DNA from: an uncultured Arthrobacter sp.
Lineage (GTDB): Bacteria; Actinomycetota; Actinomycetes; Actinomycetales; Micrococcaceae
Direction of reading: 5' to 3'
DNA length: 39,787 bases
Assembly: GCA_937873245.1 (NCBI GenBank)
Contig: CALMVY010000118.1
Coordinates: 1 to 39,787 of the forward strand
Part shown: in pieces, positions 31,631 through 38,775 of the stretch
Layout of the letters: each line of letters opens with the position of its first letter
Numbering within the stretch: position 1 is the stretch's first letter
Translations under genes and position numbers: made by a program
The notes under the pieces: model-generated
The model's input: only the letters and a program-made list of their open reading frames with translations
The model's database searches: none
What the model was told of the DNA's origin: nothing

Positions 31631-32812
31631 ATGAGGTGGGACGCACAAGCACTTAAACCGGCGCCCGGAGGCAGGGACCCAAGAACCGGGGACGCGGGTG
31701 GCGGGGAACCCGGAGATACGAGCGGGCACAGCCGGGCCCCGGCCACGGATGCGCTGTTGCCCCTGATCGGGCTGGTGCGCTCCGTGACCACCCCCGAGTT
31801 TGCCGGGGTCACTTTCCATGAGGTCACTGCCAAATCGGTGCTCAACAAAGTGGTCGCCGGTTCCCGGATGCCGTTCGAGTGGACCATCAACCCCTACCGC
31901 GGCTGCAGCCACGCCTGTGTCTACTGCTTCGCCCGGAAGAGCCACACCTACCTCGATTTCGACGCCGGGCTGGACTTTGACAGCCAGGTGGTGGTGAAGA
32001 TCAACGCCGCCGACGTCCTGCGCCGGGAACTCGCCAAACCCTCCTGGGGGCGGCAGCACGTGGCCCTGGGCACCAACACGGATCCCTACCAGCGGGCCGA
32101 GGGCCGCTACCAGCTGATGCCGGGCATCATCGGGGCGCTGGCCGATGCCGGCACTCCCCTGTCGATCCTGACCAAAGGCACGTTGCTGGCCCGGGACATT
32201 CCGCTGCTGAAACATGCCGCGGCCCAGGTGCCCGTCGGCGTGGGCATCTCGCTGGCGATGACGGACGAGCGCCTCGCCGAAGCCGTGGAGCCCGGCACAC
32301 CCGGTCCGCGTGCGCGCTTGAAGCTGATCACGCGGCTTCGCGAGGCGGGGCTGCCCTGCGGGGTGATGGCCATGCCCATCCTGCCGTGGCTTTCGGACAG
32401 CGACGAGGCCCTCGATTCCCTGTTCGGCTCCCTGGCCGCGGCTGGCGCCACCGGAGTCACGGCAGGAGCGCTCTACCTCAAGCCCGGAACCCGGGAATGG
32501 TTCATGCAGTGGATCGCCAAGGAACATCCCAGTCTTGCCGGGAAGTACCGCCGGCTGTACGGGACGGGCTCCTACGCCTCCAAGGAGTACCGGGACTGGC
32601 TGTCCGGCCGCATCCGCTACTTCAAGGCCCGCCACGGCTTCTCCGGCTCGCATGGCTTCAGCCACCGCGACCTCAATGGCGACACCGGCAACCTTGATCC
32701 GAGGGACGAGGAAGCGCAGTACCCGGCCGGCAGCATCCCCGAACAGGCTGCACTCTCCGGCGCCCGGCACGCGAGCTCTGCCGCAGACGCGGCACAGCCC
32801 ACCCTGTTCTAG
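31631..32812 (+). CDS. Rv2578c-family radical SAM protein
   Basis: A 393-residue radical SAM enzyme, distantly SplB-like. The iron-sulfur motif is C92-x3-C96-x2-C99 in YRGCSHACVYCFAR, which with the following SHTYLDFDAGLDFDSQ matches the Rv2578c family. Later motifs: LGTNTDPYQRAEGRYQLMPG, LTKGTLLARDI and GVGISLAMTDERLAEAVEPG. Residues 10-45 form a Gly/Pro-rich insertion before the core. The reaction is unknown; family members are often called spore photoproduct lyase-related or DNA-repair proteins. The LexA box in its promoter supports a DNA-damage role. The stop lies in one copy of a 13-base repeat shared with the convergent pntB end. Confidence 0.9.
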   Translation: MRWDAQALKPAPGGRDPRTGDAGGGEPGDTSGHSRAPATDALLPLIGLVRSVTTPEFAGVTFHEVTAKSVLNKVVAGSRMPFEWTINPYRGCSHACVYCFARKSHTYLDFDAGLDFDSQVVVKINAADVLRRELAKPSWGRQHVALGTNTDPYQRAEGRYQLMPGIIGALADAGTPLSILTKGTLLARDIPLLKHAAAQVPVGVGISLAMTDERLAEAVEPGTPGPRARLKLITRLREAGLPCGVMAMPILPWLSDSDEALDSLFGSLAAAGATGVTAGALYLKPGTREWFMQWIAKEHPSLAGKYRRLYGTGSYASKEYRDWLSGRIRYFKARHGFSGSHGFSHRDLNGDTGNLDPRDEEAQYPAGSIPEQAALSGARHASSAADAAQPTLF

Positions 32813-32831
32813 AGAGCCCCCTGTTCTAGAG
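32802..32831. repeat. Direct repeat CCCTGTTCTAGAG spanning both stop codons
   Basis: CCCTGTTCTAGAG occurs at 32802-32814 and again at 32819-32831. The radical SAM stop TAG (32810-32812) lies in the first copy and the pntB stop, read on the other strand (32826-32828), lies in the second, inside the palindromic CTAG. Confidence 0.85.
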
Positions 32832-34088
32832 GGCCTTGACGGCGCCCAGAACCCGGGTTAGTGAATCCTTGGCGTCACCAAACAGGAGCGTTGTCTTGGG
32901 ATCAAACAGCAGCTCGTTCTCGATCCCGGCGAAGCCCGGCCGCATGGAGCGCTTGAGGAAGACCACCTGCCCGGCCTGGGCCACCTCCAGGATCGGCATC
33001 CCGTAGATCGGCGCCCCGGGCGTGGACTTGGCGGCAGGATTAACCACGTCGTTGGCGCCCACAATGAGCGCCACGTCGGTGTTCGGGAACTCCGGGTTGG
33101 CTTCCTCAAGCTCCTTCAGCGCCTCATAGGGAACGTTGGCCTCTGCGAGGAGCACGTTCATGTGGCCGGGCATCCGCCCCGCCACCGGGTGGATGGCAAA
33201 GACCACCTCCACGCCGCGGGCCGCCAGGGCAATAGCGAGCTCCGCGATGGTGTGCTGGCCCTGCGCCACGGCAAGCCCGTAGCCGGGGACGATCACCACC
33301 CGCTGCGCATAACCGAGCTGAACGGCGACGTCCTCGGGCGAGGAGGAGCGCACCGGCCGGTCGCTCTGCACGGTTGATCCCGCCGTCGAGCCTCCCCGGA
33401 AGGCGCCGAACATGATGCCCGCGACGCCGCGGCCCATGGCGGACGCCATCACCTTGGTCAGGATGGTACCGCTGGCCCCGACCAGCGTGCCGGCAACGAC
33501 CAGCAGCACATTGCCCAGCACAATGCCGGAGGCCGCGACCGCGAGGCCGGTGAACGCGTTGAGCAGGGAGATCACAATCGGCACGTCGGCCCCGCCGACG
33601 GGCAGCACCAGCAGGAGCCCCGCCGCGAGGCCCAGCACCAACAGCGCCACAGCCCAGCCGGCTGAACCCGTGGCCACAACGACGCCTCCGGCGGCGACTG
33701 CCCCGAACACCACAGCACCCATCACTACCGGCATGCCGGGGAACACCAAGGGTCGGGCGCTGATCAGCCCCTGCAGCTTGCCGACCGTCACGGCCGAGCC
33801 GGCAAAGGACACAGCGCCGACCAGCATCGTGAACACCACGGCCAGCCGCACCCAGGGGTCCTCGCTGTGGCCGAGTTCCAGCACCGCCACCAGCGCGGCG
33901 GCTCCACCGCCCACCCCGTTGAAGAGGGCCACCAGTTGCGGCATCTGGGTCATCTGCACGCGCCTGGCCACCGGGACGGCCACGGCGGTGCCCAGAACGA
34001 CGATGCAGGTGACGACTGCGGCCCGCCAGTGCAAACCGCGCCGTCGCGGCGCGCCGCCTGAACCTGCATCGACCTCGTCGGGTGCCAT
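32826..34088 (-). CDS. pntB: NAD(P) transhydrogenase beta subunit, 5' end replaced
   Basis: Proton-translocating transhydrogenase subunit. Residues about 25-420 match PntB: VARRVQMTQMPQLVALFNGVGGGAAAL, several membrane segments up to about residue 225, then the NADP-binding domain with VIVPGYGLAVAQGQH, RMPGHMNVLLAEANVPY and GANDVVNPAAKS. The family has about 460-480 residues; here the first membrane segment is missing and the N-terminus (MAPDEVDAGSGGAPRRRGLHW) is unrelated to PntB, although it has a strong AAGGAGG site. The foreign N-terminus begins at about 34,020-34,040, at the edge of the patch that joins two genomes, so the frame given is probably a fusion made at the join. Confidence 0.85.
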   Translation of the reverse strand: MAPDEVDAGSGGAPRRRGLHWRAAVVTCIVVLGTAVAVPVARRVQMTQMPQLVALFNGVGGGAAALVAVLELGHSEDPWVRLAVVFTMLVGAVSFAGSAVTVGKLQGLISARPLVFPGMPVVMGAVVFGAVAAGGVVVATGSAGWAVALLVLGLAAGLLLVLPVGGADVPIVISLLNAFTGLAVAASGIVLGNVLLVVAGTLVGASGTILTKVMASAMGRGVAGIMFGAFRGGSTAGSTVQSDRPVRSSSPEDVAVQLGYAQRVVIVPGYGLAVAQGQHTIAELAIALAARGVEVVFAIHPVAGRMPGHMNVLLAEANVPYEALKELEEANPEFPNTDVALIVGANDVVNPAAKSTPGAPIYGMPILEVAQAGQVVFLKRSMRPGFAGIENELLFDPKTTLLFGDAKDSLTRVLGAVKAL

Positions 34089-34328
34089 GGGCCTGCCTCC
34101 TTCTCTCTTCACCGCGATGGTGGGCGTTGCTAGAGCCCCCCCGGTAGAGGCGTTCGTCCCGAGAAATCGGGGTAGGGCGCGGGCATGCGCGTGGTGGTGA
34201 CCGGGGCGACCGGCAACGTCGGGACCAGCCTGATGCGGCTCCTCTCTGCCGACCCGGCGCCCCCGCAGGAGCCACCGATGGAGCCACCCGGACCCGCGCC
34301 GCCGACCCCGGAGCCCGGGCAGATCTGA
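34020..34328. other. Junction patch between two genomes
   Basis: This about 300-base stretch belongs to neither neighbour. The minus strand gives an N-terminus with its own ribosome-binding site (MAPDEVDAGSGG) fused to pntB. The plus strand opens at 34185 with MRVVVTGATGNVGTSLMRLL, the Rossmann start of an NAD-dependent epimerase, which after 24 residues turns into a Pro-rich tail ending in PGQI and a TGA at 34326. That tail looks like the C-terminus of another gene. So at least two joins lie here, one at about 34,020-34,040 and one near 34,255. Confidence 0.65.
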
Positions 34329-34385
34329 TCCCGTAGTCCCCGGCGTCGGCTCAAGCCACGCGACGATGCGTCCGATCCCAGTGAC

Positions 34386-35015
34386 GTGGACGCATTCAGG
34401 ACGAGCGCGCGGGGGGCGCTCGCGGGGTTCGCGCTGGCCGTGGTGCTCGGCGCCTCCGCGGTCGCGGGTCTGCGCCCGAACCCGGCGAACGACCGGCATC
34501 TGCTGAGCAAGCCCATCGAGGGGTTCCGCTACGACGACGCCGATCGCTGCAGGGACGGCATCCCGGACGGGACCAAGGCGCTCGAGCGCTGGCTGGAGGA
34601 CAACGTCCGCGGCGAGACATGGGGAATCGCGCGGTGCGAGCGCTGGGGCGGCGGCGACTTCAGCGTCCATTCCGAGGGGCGCGCGATCGACTGGCACCTC
34701 GACGCCAGGAATCGCAAGGACAGGCGGGCCGCCATCCGCCTCATCCGCACCCTCCTCGCCTCCGACCGAAACGGCGAGCCCGCCGCGCTCGCGCGCCGGA
34801 TGGGCGTCCAGGGCGTGATCTTCAACTGCCGGTCCTGGTGGTCCGGCGCGGGCGGGCTCGGCAAGTACTCCTACTGCTACCGCGACAACGGCAAGAAGCG
34901 TGACGACCTCGACCCAACCCAGGCCCACCGAGACCACGTCCACATCGAGCTGAACTGGGCCGGCGCCCACAGGCGGACCAGCTTCTGGCGCAGCCGGTTC
35001 GGGAAGCGCTACTGA
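34386..35015 (+). CDS. Secreted M15-like (D-Ala-D-Ala type) peptidase
   Basis: A 209-residue protein from the GTG at 34386 with an N-terminal signal or anchor (GALAGFALAVVLGASAVAGL, 10-29). The zinc ligands of peptidase family M15 are in place: S93-V-H95-S-E-G-R-A-I-D102 matches SxHxxGxAxD, and H184-V-H186 lies in RDHVHIELNWAG. Cys55, Cys84, Cys148 and Cys164 could form disulfides outside the membrane. Activity on peptidoglycan or another peptide is inferred. A related gene follows directly downstream, so it is a tandem pair. Confidence 0.8.
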   Translation: MDAFRTSARGALAGFALAVVLGASAVAGLRPNPANDRHLLSKPIEGFRYDDADRCRDGIPDGTKALERWLEDNVRGETWGIARCERWGGGDFSVHSEGRAIDWHLDARNRKDRRAAIRLIRTLLASDRNGEPAALARRMGVQGVIFNCRSWWSGAGGLGKYSYCYRDNGKKRDDLDPTQAHRDHVHIELNWAGAHRRTSFWRSRFGKRY

Positions 35016-35107
35016 TGCGCCCCGCTTCGGGCGGGCGCCGGTGCACGCGCTCGCCCATAACCGGCTGTCGACTTGAGGGCCGGCGGCGCGGCGCCGATGA
35101 TCGAGCC

Positions 35108-35842
35108 GTGAGCATCGGGAAGGATTTCGCCGGGGGGGGTCGAACGCGCTGGGTTTCGCTGCTGGTCGCCGTCGCTCTCGCGCTGCTCGGCGTCGCCGCG
35201 GCGACCGGCGCGATGCGCAGCGAGAAGGTCTCGAACCGCCTGTGCGAGACCACCGGCGGCGGGCGCTTCGTGAAGGTCCCCGGGTTCCCGGGCGAGCGAA
35301 TCGACCGCCGCCTCCTGCGTGACATCGAGTGGATGCGCGAGCGCTACAAGATCTTCATCACCGACGGCTACTCGACGGATCCCGTCCACGCGGCCAACGG
35401 CGAGCACCCGCTGGGACTGGCGCTCGACATCGTGCCGAACAAGGCGGAGGGCGGGCGCTGGCGCGACATCACGCGGCTCGCCGAGTGGGCCGAGCCCGAG
35501 CAGGACCGCCCCCGTGCGCCGTTTCGCTGGGTGGGCTACGACGGGGACGCCGGACATGGGCGGCGTAACCACCTGCACCTCTCCTGGAGCCATTCCCCGG
35601 CCAAGTTCGACGAGCCCGCACGGACGGTCTGGAGCGTGAAGTGCCCCGAACCCCGCGACACCGACACCGGCGACGGCGGGGACGGCGGCTCGAGCGGCGG
35701 TGACGGCGGCAGCTCCGGCGGGATCTCGACCAAGGGGTCGGGGACCAGTGACGGGGGTGGCCGCGGCGGCTCGAGCGGCGGGATCAGCGCGGGTCGCCTC
35801 GCGCCCGTGCAGCCCGAGTCGGGCGGCGTCTCAGCCCCTTAG
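35108..35842 (+). CDS. Second secreted M15-like protein with Gly/Ser-rich tail
   Basis: 244 residues from the GTG at 35108 (MSIGKDFAGGGRTRWVSLL); an upstream ATG at 35015 would overlap the previous stop and gives un-protein-like sequence. A membrane segment or signal covers about 15-36. M15-type ligands are H100 and D107 in GEHPLGLALD and H155/H157 in NHLHLSW, so the site is conserved with the upstream gene. The last about 60 residues are a Gly/Ser/Asp-rich low-complexity tail with repeated GGSSGG. It resembles an exported peptidoglycan or peptide hydrolase. Function is inferred. Confidence 0.78.
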   Translation: MSIGKDFAGGGRTRWVSLLVAVALALLGVAAATGAMRSEKVSNRLCETTGGGRFVKVPGFPGERIDRRLLRDIEWMRERYKIFITDGYSTDPVHAANGEHPLGLALDIVPNKAEGGRWRDITRLAEWAEPEQDRPRAPFRWVGYDGDAGHGRRNHLHLSWSHSPAKFDEPARTVWSVKCPEPRDTDTGDGGDGGSSGGDGGSSGGISTKGSGTSDGGGRGGSSGGISAGRLAPVQPESGGVSAP

Positions 35843-35871
35843 CGCGACCCAGAGCGGGGCGGAAAACGGCA

Positions 35872-36145
35872 GGACCGTGCGGGCCCGCCTTCGAGAGATG
35901 ACTCCCGGGCGTGCCCGTCATGGCTGGCTCCGGTCAGGCCGATCCGCGGCGCTTGCTCGCTACCGCTTAAGGCTGCTTCCTTCCGGACCTGACCTGGTTC
36001 GCGGGCGCTCATCGCGCGGGACCTGACCATCAACGCCGCCCGTGACGTACTGACCCCGAGGATCATCTTCCTCGGGCGAGCGTTCAGCCCCGCTAGAGCG
36101 GATTGCGGGTACAGGGCACCGCTAGCGCCCCGCCTAGCACGGTCC
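35872..36145 (-). ncRNA. ffs: Signal recognition particle RNA, long form with Alu domain
   Basis: SRP RNA that pairs with Ffh to target membrane and secreted proteins. Read on the minus strand, the universally conserved domain IV tip is present (GTCAGGTCCGGAAGGAAGCA with AGCC), flanked by a complementary stem (GGTCAGGTCC and GGCCTGACC). Upstream is the bacterial Alu-domain signature GGTGCCCTGTACCCGCAAT followed by CCGCTCTAGCGGGGCTGAA, the same as in the about 270-nt Bacillus form. The ends pair: GGACCGTGC at 36145-36137 and GCACGGTCC ending at 35872, followed by TGCCGTTTT. The length is 274 nt. This is not the about 100-nt form. Confidence 0.93.
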
Positions 36146-36168
36146 GCGACGGATCGTAGCGAGGACGG

Positions 36169-36393
36169 CTAGTAGCGGGGGTCGCGAGGATCGACGCGGC
36201 GCTCGACGACCCGGTCGTCGGCGACCACCGTGCTTCGCCGCGTCATCCACAGACCGATCACGAGCCCGACGACGCCGGCGATCATCAGGATGAGCCCGAT
36301 GGTCGGCAGGTCGACCCCCTCGATCGCGTCATCGACGGCGTAGCGCAGGATCGCCCCGACGGCCAGCAGGAAAATTGAGGTTCCGATGGTCAT
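36169..36393 (-). CDS. DUF6458-like small membrane protein
   Basis: 74 residues with two membrane segments: MTIGTSIFLLAVGAILRYAV (1-20) and LPTIGLILMIAGVVGLVIGLWM (about 28-50), then a basic and acidic cytoplasmic tail (TRRSTVVADDRVVERRVDPRD). This fits the actinobacterial DUF6458 family, whose members begin with xIGTSIFLIAVGAIL. Function unknown. The ATG at 36393 is chosen because codons upstream of it are not protein-like. It lies between the ffs gene and the LysR gene, all on the minus strand. Confidence 0.85.
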   Translation of the reverse strand: MTIGTSIFLLAVGAILRYAVDDAIEGVDLPTIGLILMIAGVVGLVIGLWMTRRSTVVADDRVVERRVDPRDPRY

Positions 36394-36475
36394 GCCGGAT
36401 GAATGTTCCCATCCCGAGGCGGCGGTAAACCCGCACGGACGAAACTTCGAGCAGATCGCGTCCGAGCCGTGCGCG

Positions 36476-37432
36476 CTACGCGCGCCGGGGGTCGACCACG
36501 CAACCGGCGACGGACACGGCGCAGCAGTCGCTGAGCGTCGCGATGAACGCCCGCTCAGAGGGGGTCGAGTCGCGGTCGTCGGGAAGGAAGAGATAGATCG
36601 AGCGGCGCATCGGGTCGGCACCGGCGATCGTGAAGGCCTCCAGCTCGCCGCGCTCGAGCTCGTCGGCGACGACCATGCGGCTCACGAACCCCACGCCGAG
36701 CCCGGCGCGCACGGAGCGCTTGATCGCCTCGTTCGAGTCCAGCTCCCACCTGTTGGGCGGGTGGTAGCCCGCTCGCACCAGATAGCGATCGGCGACCGCG
36801 CGGGTGCTCGATCCCGGCTCGCGCACGAGCAGGGTCCAGCGCGAGACGTCGTCCAGCGCCGCCTCCCCGCCTCGCACCTTCACGCGGCCCGGGGCGGCGA
36901 TCCCCACCAGCTCATCGTCCAGAAACGGCTCGGCGCGCACGCCCGACGGAATCTCGGTCTCGCCCGCGATCCCGAGCGAGTACTCGCGCTTTGCGACGCG
37001 CTCGGCGGTCCAGGAGCTCGACCCGATCGAGATGTCGACGTCGACGCCCGGATGGCGATCCGCGAAGCACTGCAGGATCGAGGGCAGGACGTAGGCGCCC
37101 GCCGTGGTCGACGCCGCGAGGGTGAGCGTGCCCGTCTGCGCGCCGTGCAGCGCCTCGAGCTCCTCGCCCAGCCCGTTCAGCGTGTCGAGAACCCGGGTCG
37201 CGTGCGCGACAACGATCCGTCCGGCTTCGGTGACCCGGCTCGCGCGCCCGTTTCGCTCGACGAGCCTCTCGCCGATCGCGGCCTCGAGCGTCTTTAGCTG
37301 TTTCGTCGCGGAGGGCTGGCTGACCTGGCAGACCTCCGCCGCGGCGGAGATCGATCCCTGGCGATCGACCTCGACGAGCAATCGAAGCCGAGCAGGATCG
37401 AGCGCGTCAACTATGCCGGTTGGGAAAGCCAT
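36476..37432 (-). CDS. LysR-family transcriptional regulator
   Basis: 318 residues from the ATG at 37432 (MAFPTGIVDALDPARLRLLV). The N-terminal winged HTH (about 12-70) reads LLVEVDRQGSISAAAEVC, VSQPSATKQLKTLE and ERLVERNGRASRVTEAG, a typical LysR signature. The C-terminal periplasmic-binding-like effector domain begins at about 95 (TLTLAASTTAGAYVLPSIL) and includes LVREPGSSTRAVAD. Effector unknown. It is divergent from the DUF4395/methyltransferase operon with an about 90-base gap and so is the likely regulator of that operon. Confidence 0.92.
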   Translation of the reverse strand: MAFPTGIVDALDPARLRLLVEVDRQGSISAAAEVCQVSQPSATKQLKTLEAAIGERLVERNGRASRVTEAGRIVVAHATRVLDTLNGLGEELEALHGAQTGTLTLAASTTAGAYVLPSILQCFADRHPGVDVDISIGSSSWTAERVAKREYSLGIAGETEIPSGVRAEPFLDDELVGIAAPGRVKVRGGEAALDDVSRWTLLVREPGSSTRAVADRYLVRAGYHPPNRWELDSNEAIKRSVRAGLGVGFVSRMVVADELERGELEAFTIAGADPMRRSIYLFLPDDRDSTPSERAFIATLSDCCAVSVAGCVVDPRRA

Positions 37433-37521
37433 ATATAGGACGAATCGCCTAGCAGAATACCTTCCCACCGGCGAGGATCGGCGTCATCGACGACTCCAGC
37501 GCAAACCGCCCGCAGCCCTGG

Positions 37522-38004
37522 ATGGACGCCAACCTGACGACCCAGGGCTATCGCCTCGACTCGAGCCGGGCCGCCGCACTGCGGATCGGCCTGCGCTTCC
37601 CCACGGCGCTCTGCCTGGCGCTGGTCGTCACGGGATTGGCGCTCGAATCCGCCGCCCTGATCCTCGCCCTGGTTCCGATCGGAGCGATCGCCGGGTGGAC
37701 CGCCAGGCACCCGTTCGATCTGCTCTGGAACCACGGTCTGCGCCACGCGTTCGGGGCGCCGGAGCTGCCGCCCAACCCGCGGCGGCGGCGCCACGCGTTC
37801 AAGCTGGCGACCGTGTGGCTCCTGGCCGTGGGGCTGCTGCTCGCCGTCGGGCAGGAGACGGCGGCCCTCGTCCTCGGCCTCGTGCTGCTCGCGGTGTGCG
37901 GCCTGGTCACGGTCACGAACTTCTGCATTCCGTCCAATCTCCTCGCGCTCGTCGAGCGTCGGAGGGGGACCGCGAAACCGCGTTCGATCGAAGGAGAGGC
38001 ATAG
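37522..38004 (+). CDS. DUF4395 membrane protein
   Basis: 160 residues with about four membrane segments: LCLALVVTGLALESAALILALVPIGAIAGW, then LATVWLLAVGLLLAVG and AALVLGLVLLAVCGLVTV. The conserved signature HPFDLLWNHGLRHAFG (63-78) identifies DUF4395, and TNFCIPSNLL near the C-terminus carries a single conserved-looking Cys. Function is unknown; members sit near sulfur and metalloid genes in my memory. Its TAG stop is immediately followed by the methyltransferase ATG, so they are one operon. Confidence 0.85.
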   Translation: MDANLTTQGYRLDSSRAAALRIGLRFPTALCLALVVTGLALESAALILALVPIGAIAGWTARHPFDLLWNHGLRHAFGAPELPPNPRRRRHAFKLATVWLLAVGLLLAVGQETAALVLGLVLLAVCGLVTVTNFCIPSNLLALVERRRGTAKPRSIEGEA

Positions 38005-38775
38005 ATGGCCGGCGCCGTTGATACCCGCGAGCTCGAGCACAGGGTCAAGGACATGTACCGCCACGTGGCCGAGGAGCCCGAGGGCGACTACCACTTCGAG
38101 CTCGGCCGCCCGCTCGCCGAACGCCTCGGCTACCCGTCCGACGCGCTCGACCGGATCCCGTCGGAGGCGATCGAGAGCTTCGCCGGGGTCGGCTACTTCT
38201 TCGACCTCGCCGGGCTCGCAGCCGGCGAGACGGTCGTCGACCTCGGCAGCGGCTCCGGCATGGACGTGTTCTTCGCGGCGAACGAGGTCGGCCTCTCGGG
38301 ACGGGTCATCGGGATCGACTTCACGGCCGAGCAGCTCGCCAAGTCGCGCCGGATCGCCGCGGCGAGCGACTTCGAGCAGGTCGAGATTCGCGAGGGCCGG
38401 ATCGAGGATTTGCCGGTCGACTCGGCGAGCGCCAACTGCGTGGTCTCGAACGGAGTCATCAACCTCGCGCCGGACAAGGGTCGTGTGTTCGCCGAGGTCG
38501 CCAGGGTCCTGCGCCCCGGCGGCAGGCTCGCGATCGCGGACATCGTGAGCGAGCAGCAGCTCAAGGAGTCGATCGTCTGCGACGCGGACCTCTGGGCCTC
38601 GTGCATCGGGGGCGCCGCCCAGCAGGACGACTACCGCGAGGCGATCGAGGCGGCAGGCCTTGAGGTCGAGCTGGTCCGCGAGAACCCGTACGAGTTCATC
38701 TCGGAGCGAGCCGCGGGCGCGAGCGAGAAGTACGGCGTCAAGAGCGTCTCCCTGCTGGCTCGAGCGCCGGGCTGA
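38005..38775 (+). CDS. ArsM-like SAM methyltransferase
   Basis: 256 residues. Class I SAM fold: glycine-rich loop VVDLGSGSGMDVFF (77-90), GRVIGIDFTAEQLAKSRR, then VVSNGVINLAPDKGRVFAEVARVLRPGG. This resembles arsenite methyltransferases, where the sequence is SNCVINL with a catalytic Cys. Here that position is Gly (G150), while C200 in ASCIGGA, C192 and C145 remain. So arsenite is not certain as substrate; another metalloid or sulfur compound is possible. It is coupled to the DUF4395 gene and its end overlaps the convergent MFS gene by 38 bases. Confidence 0.85.
   Translation: MAGAVDTRELEHRVKDMYRHVAEEPEGDYHFELGRPLAERLGYPSDALDRIPSEAIESFAGVGYFFDLAGLAAGETVVDLGSGSGMDVFFAANEVGLSGRVIGIDFTAEQLAKSRRIAAASDFEQVEIREGRIEDLPVDSASANCVVSNGVINLAPDKGRVFAEVARVLRPGGRLAIADIVSEQQLKESIVCDADLWASCIGGAAQQDDYREAIEAAGLEVELVRENPYEFISERAAGASEKYGVKSVSLLARAPG

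Noticed and set aside
34089..34970. Extension of the pntB frame to 714 codons
   Set aside because: The added part is antisense to the M15-like gene and is not PntB-like.
35932..36028. Short about 97-nt SRP RNA
   Set aside because: The stem GGTCAGG/CCTGACC alone fits, but the Alu-domain motif and the outer end pairing show that the gene is the 274-nt form.
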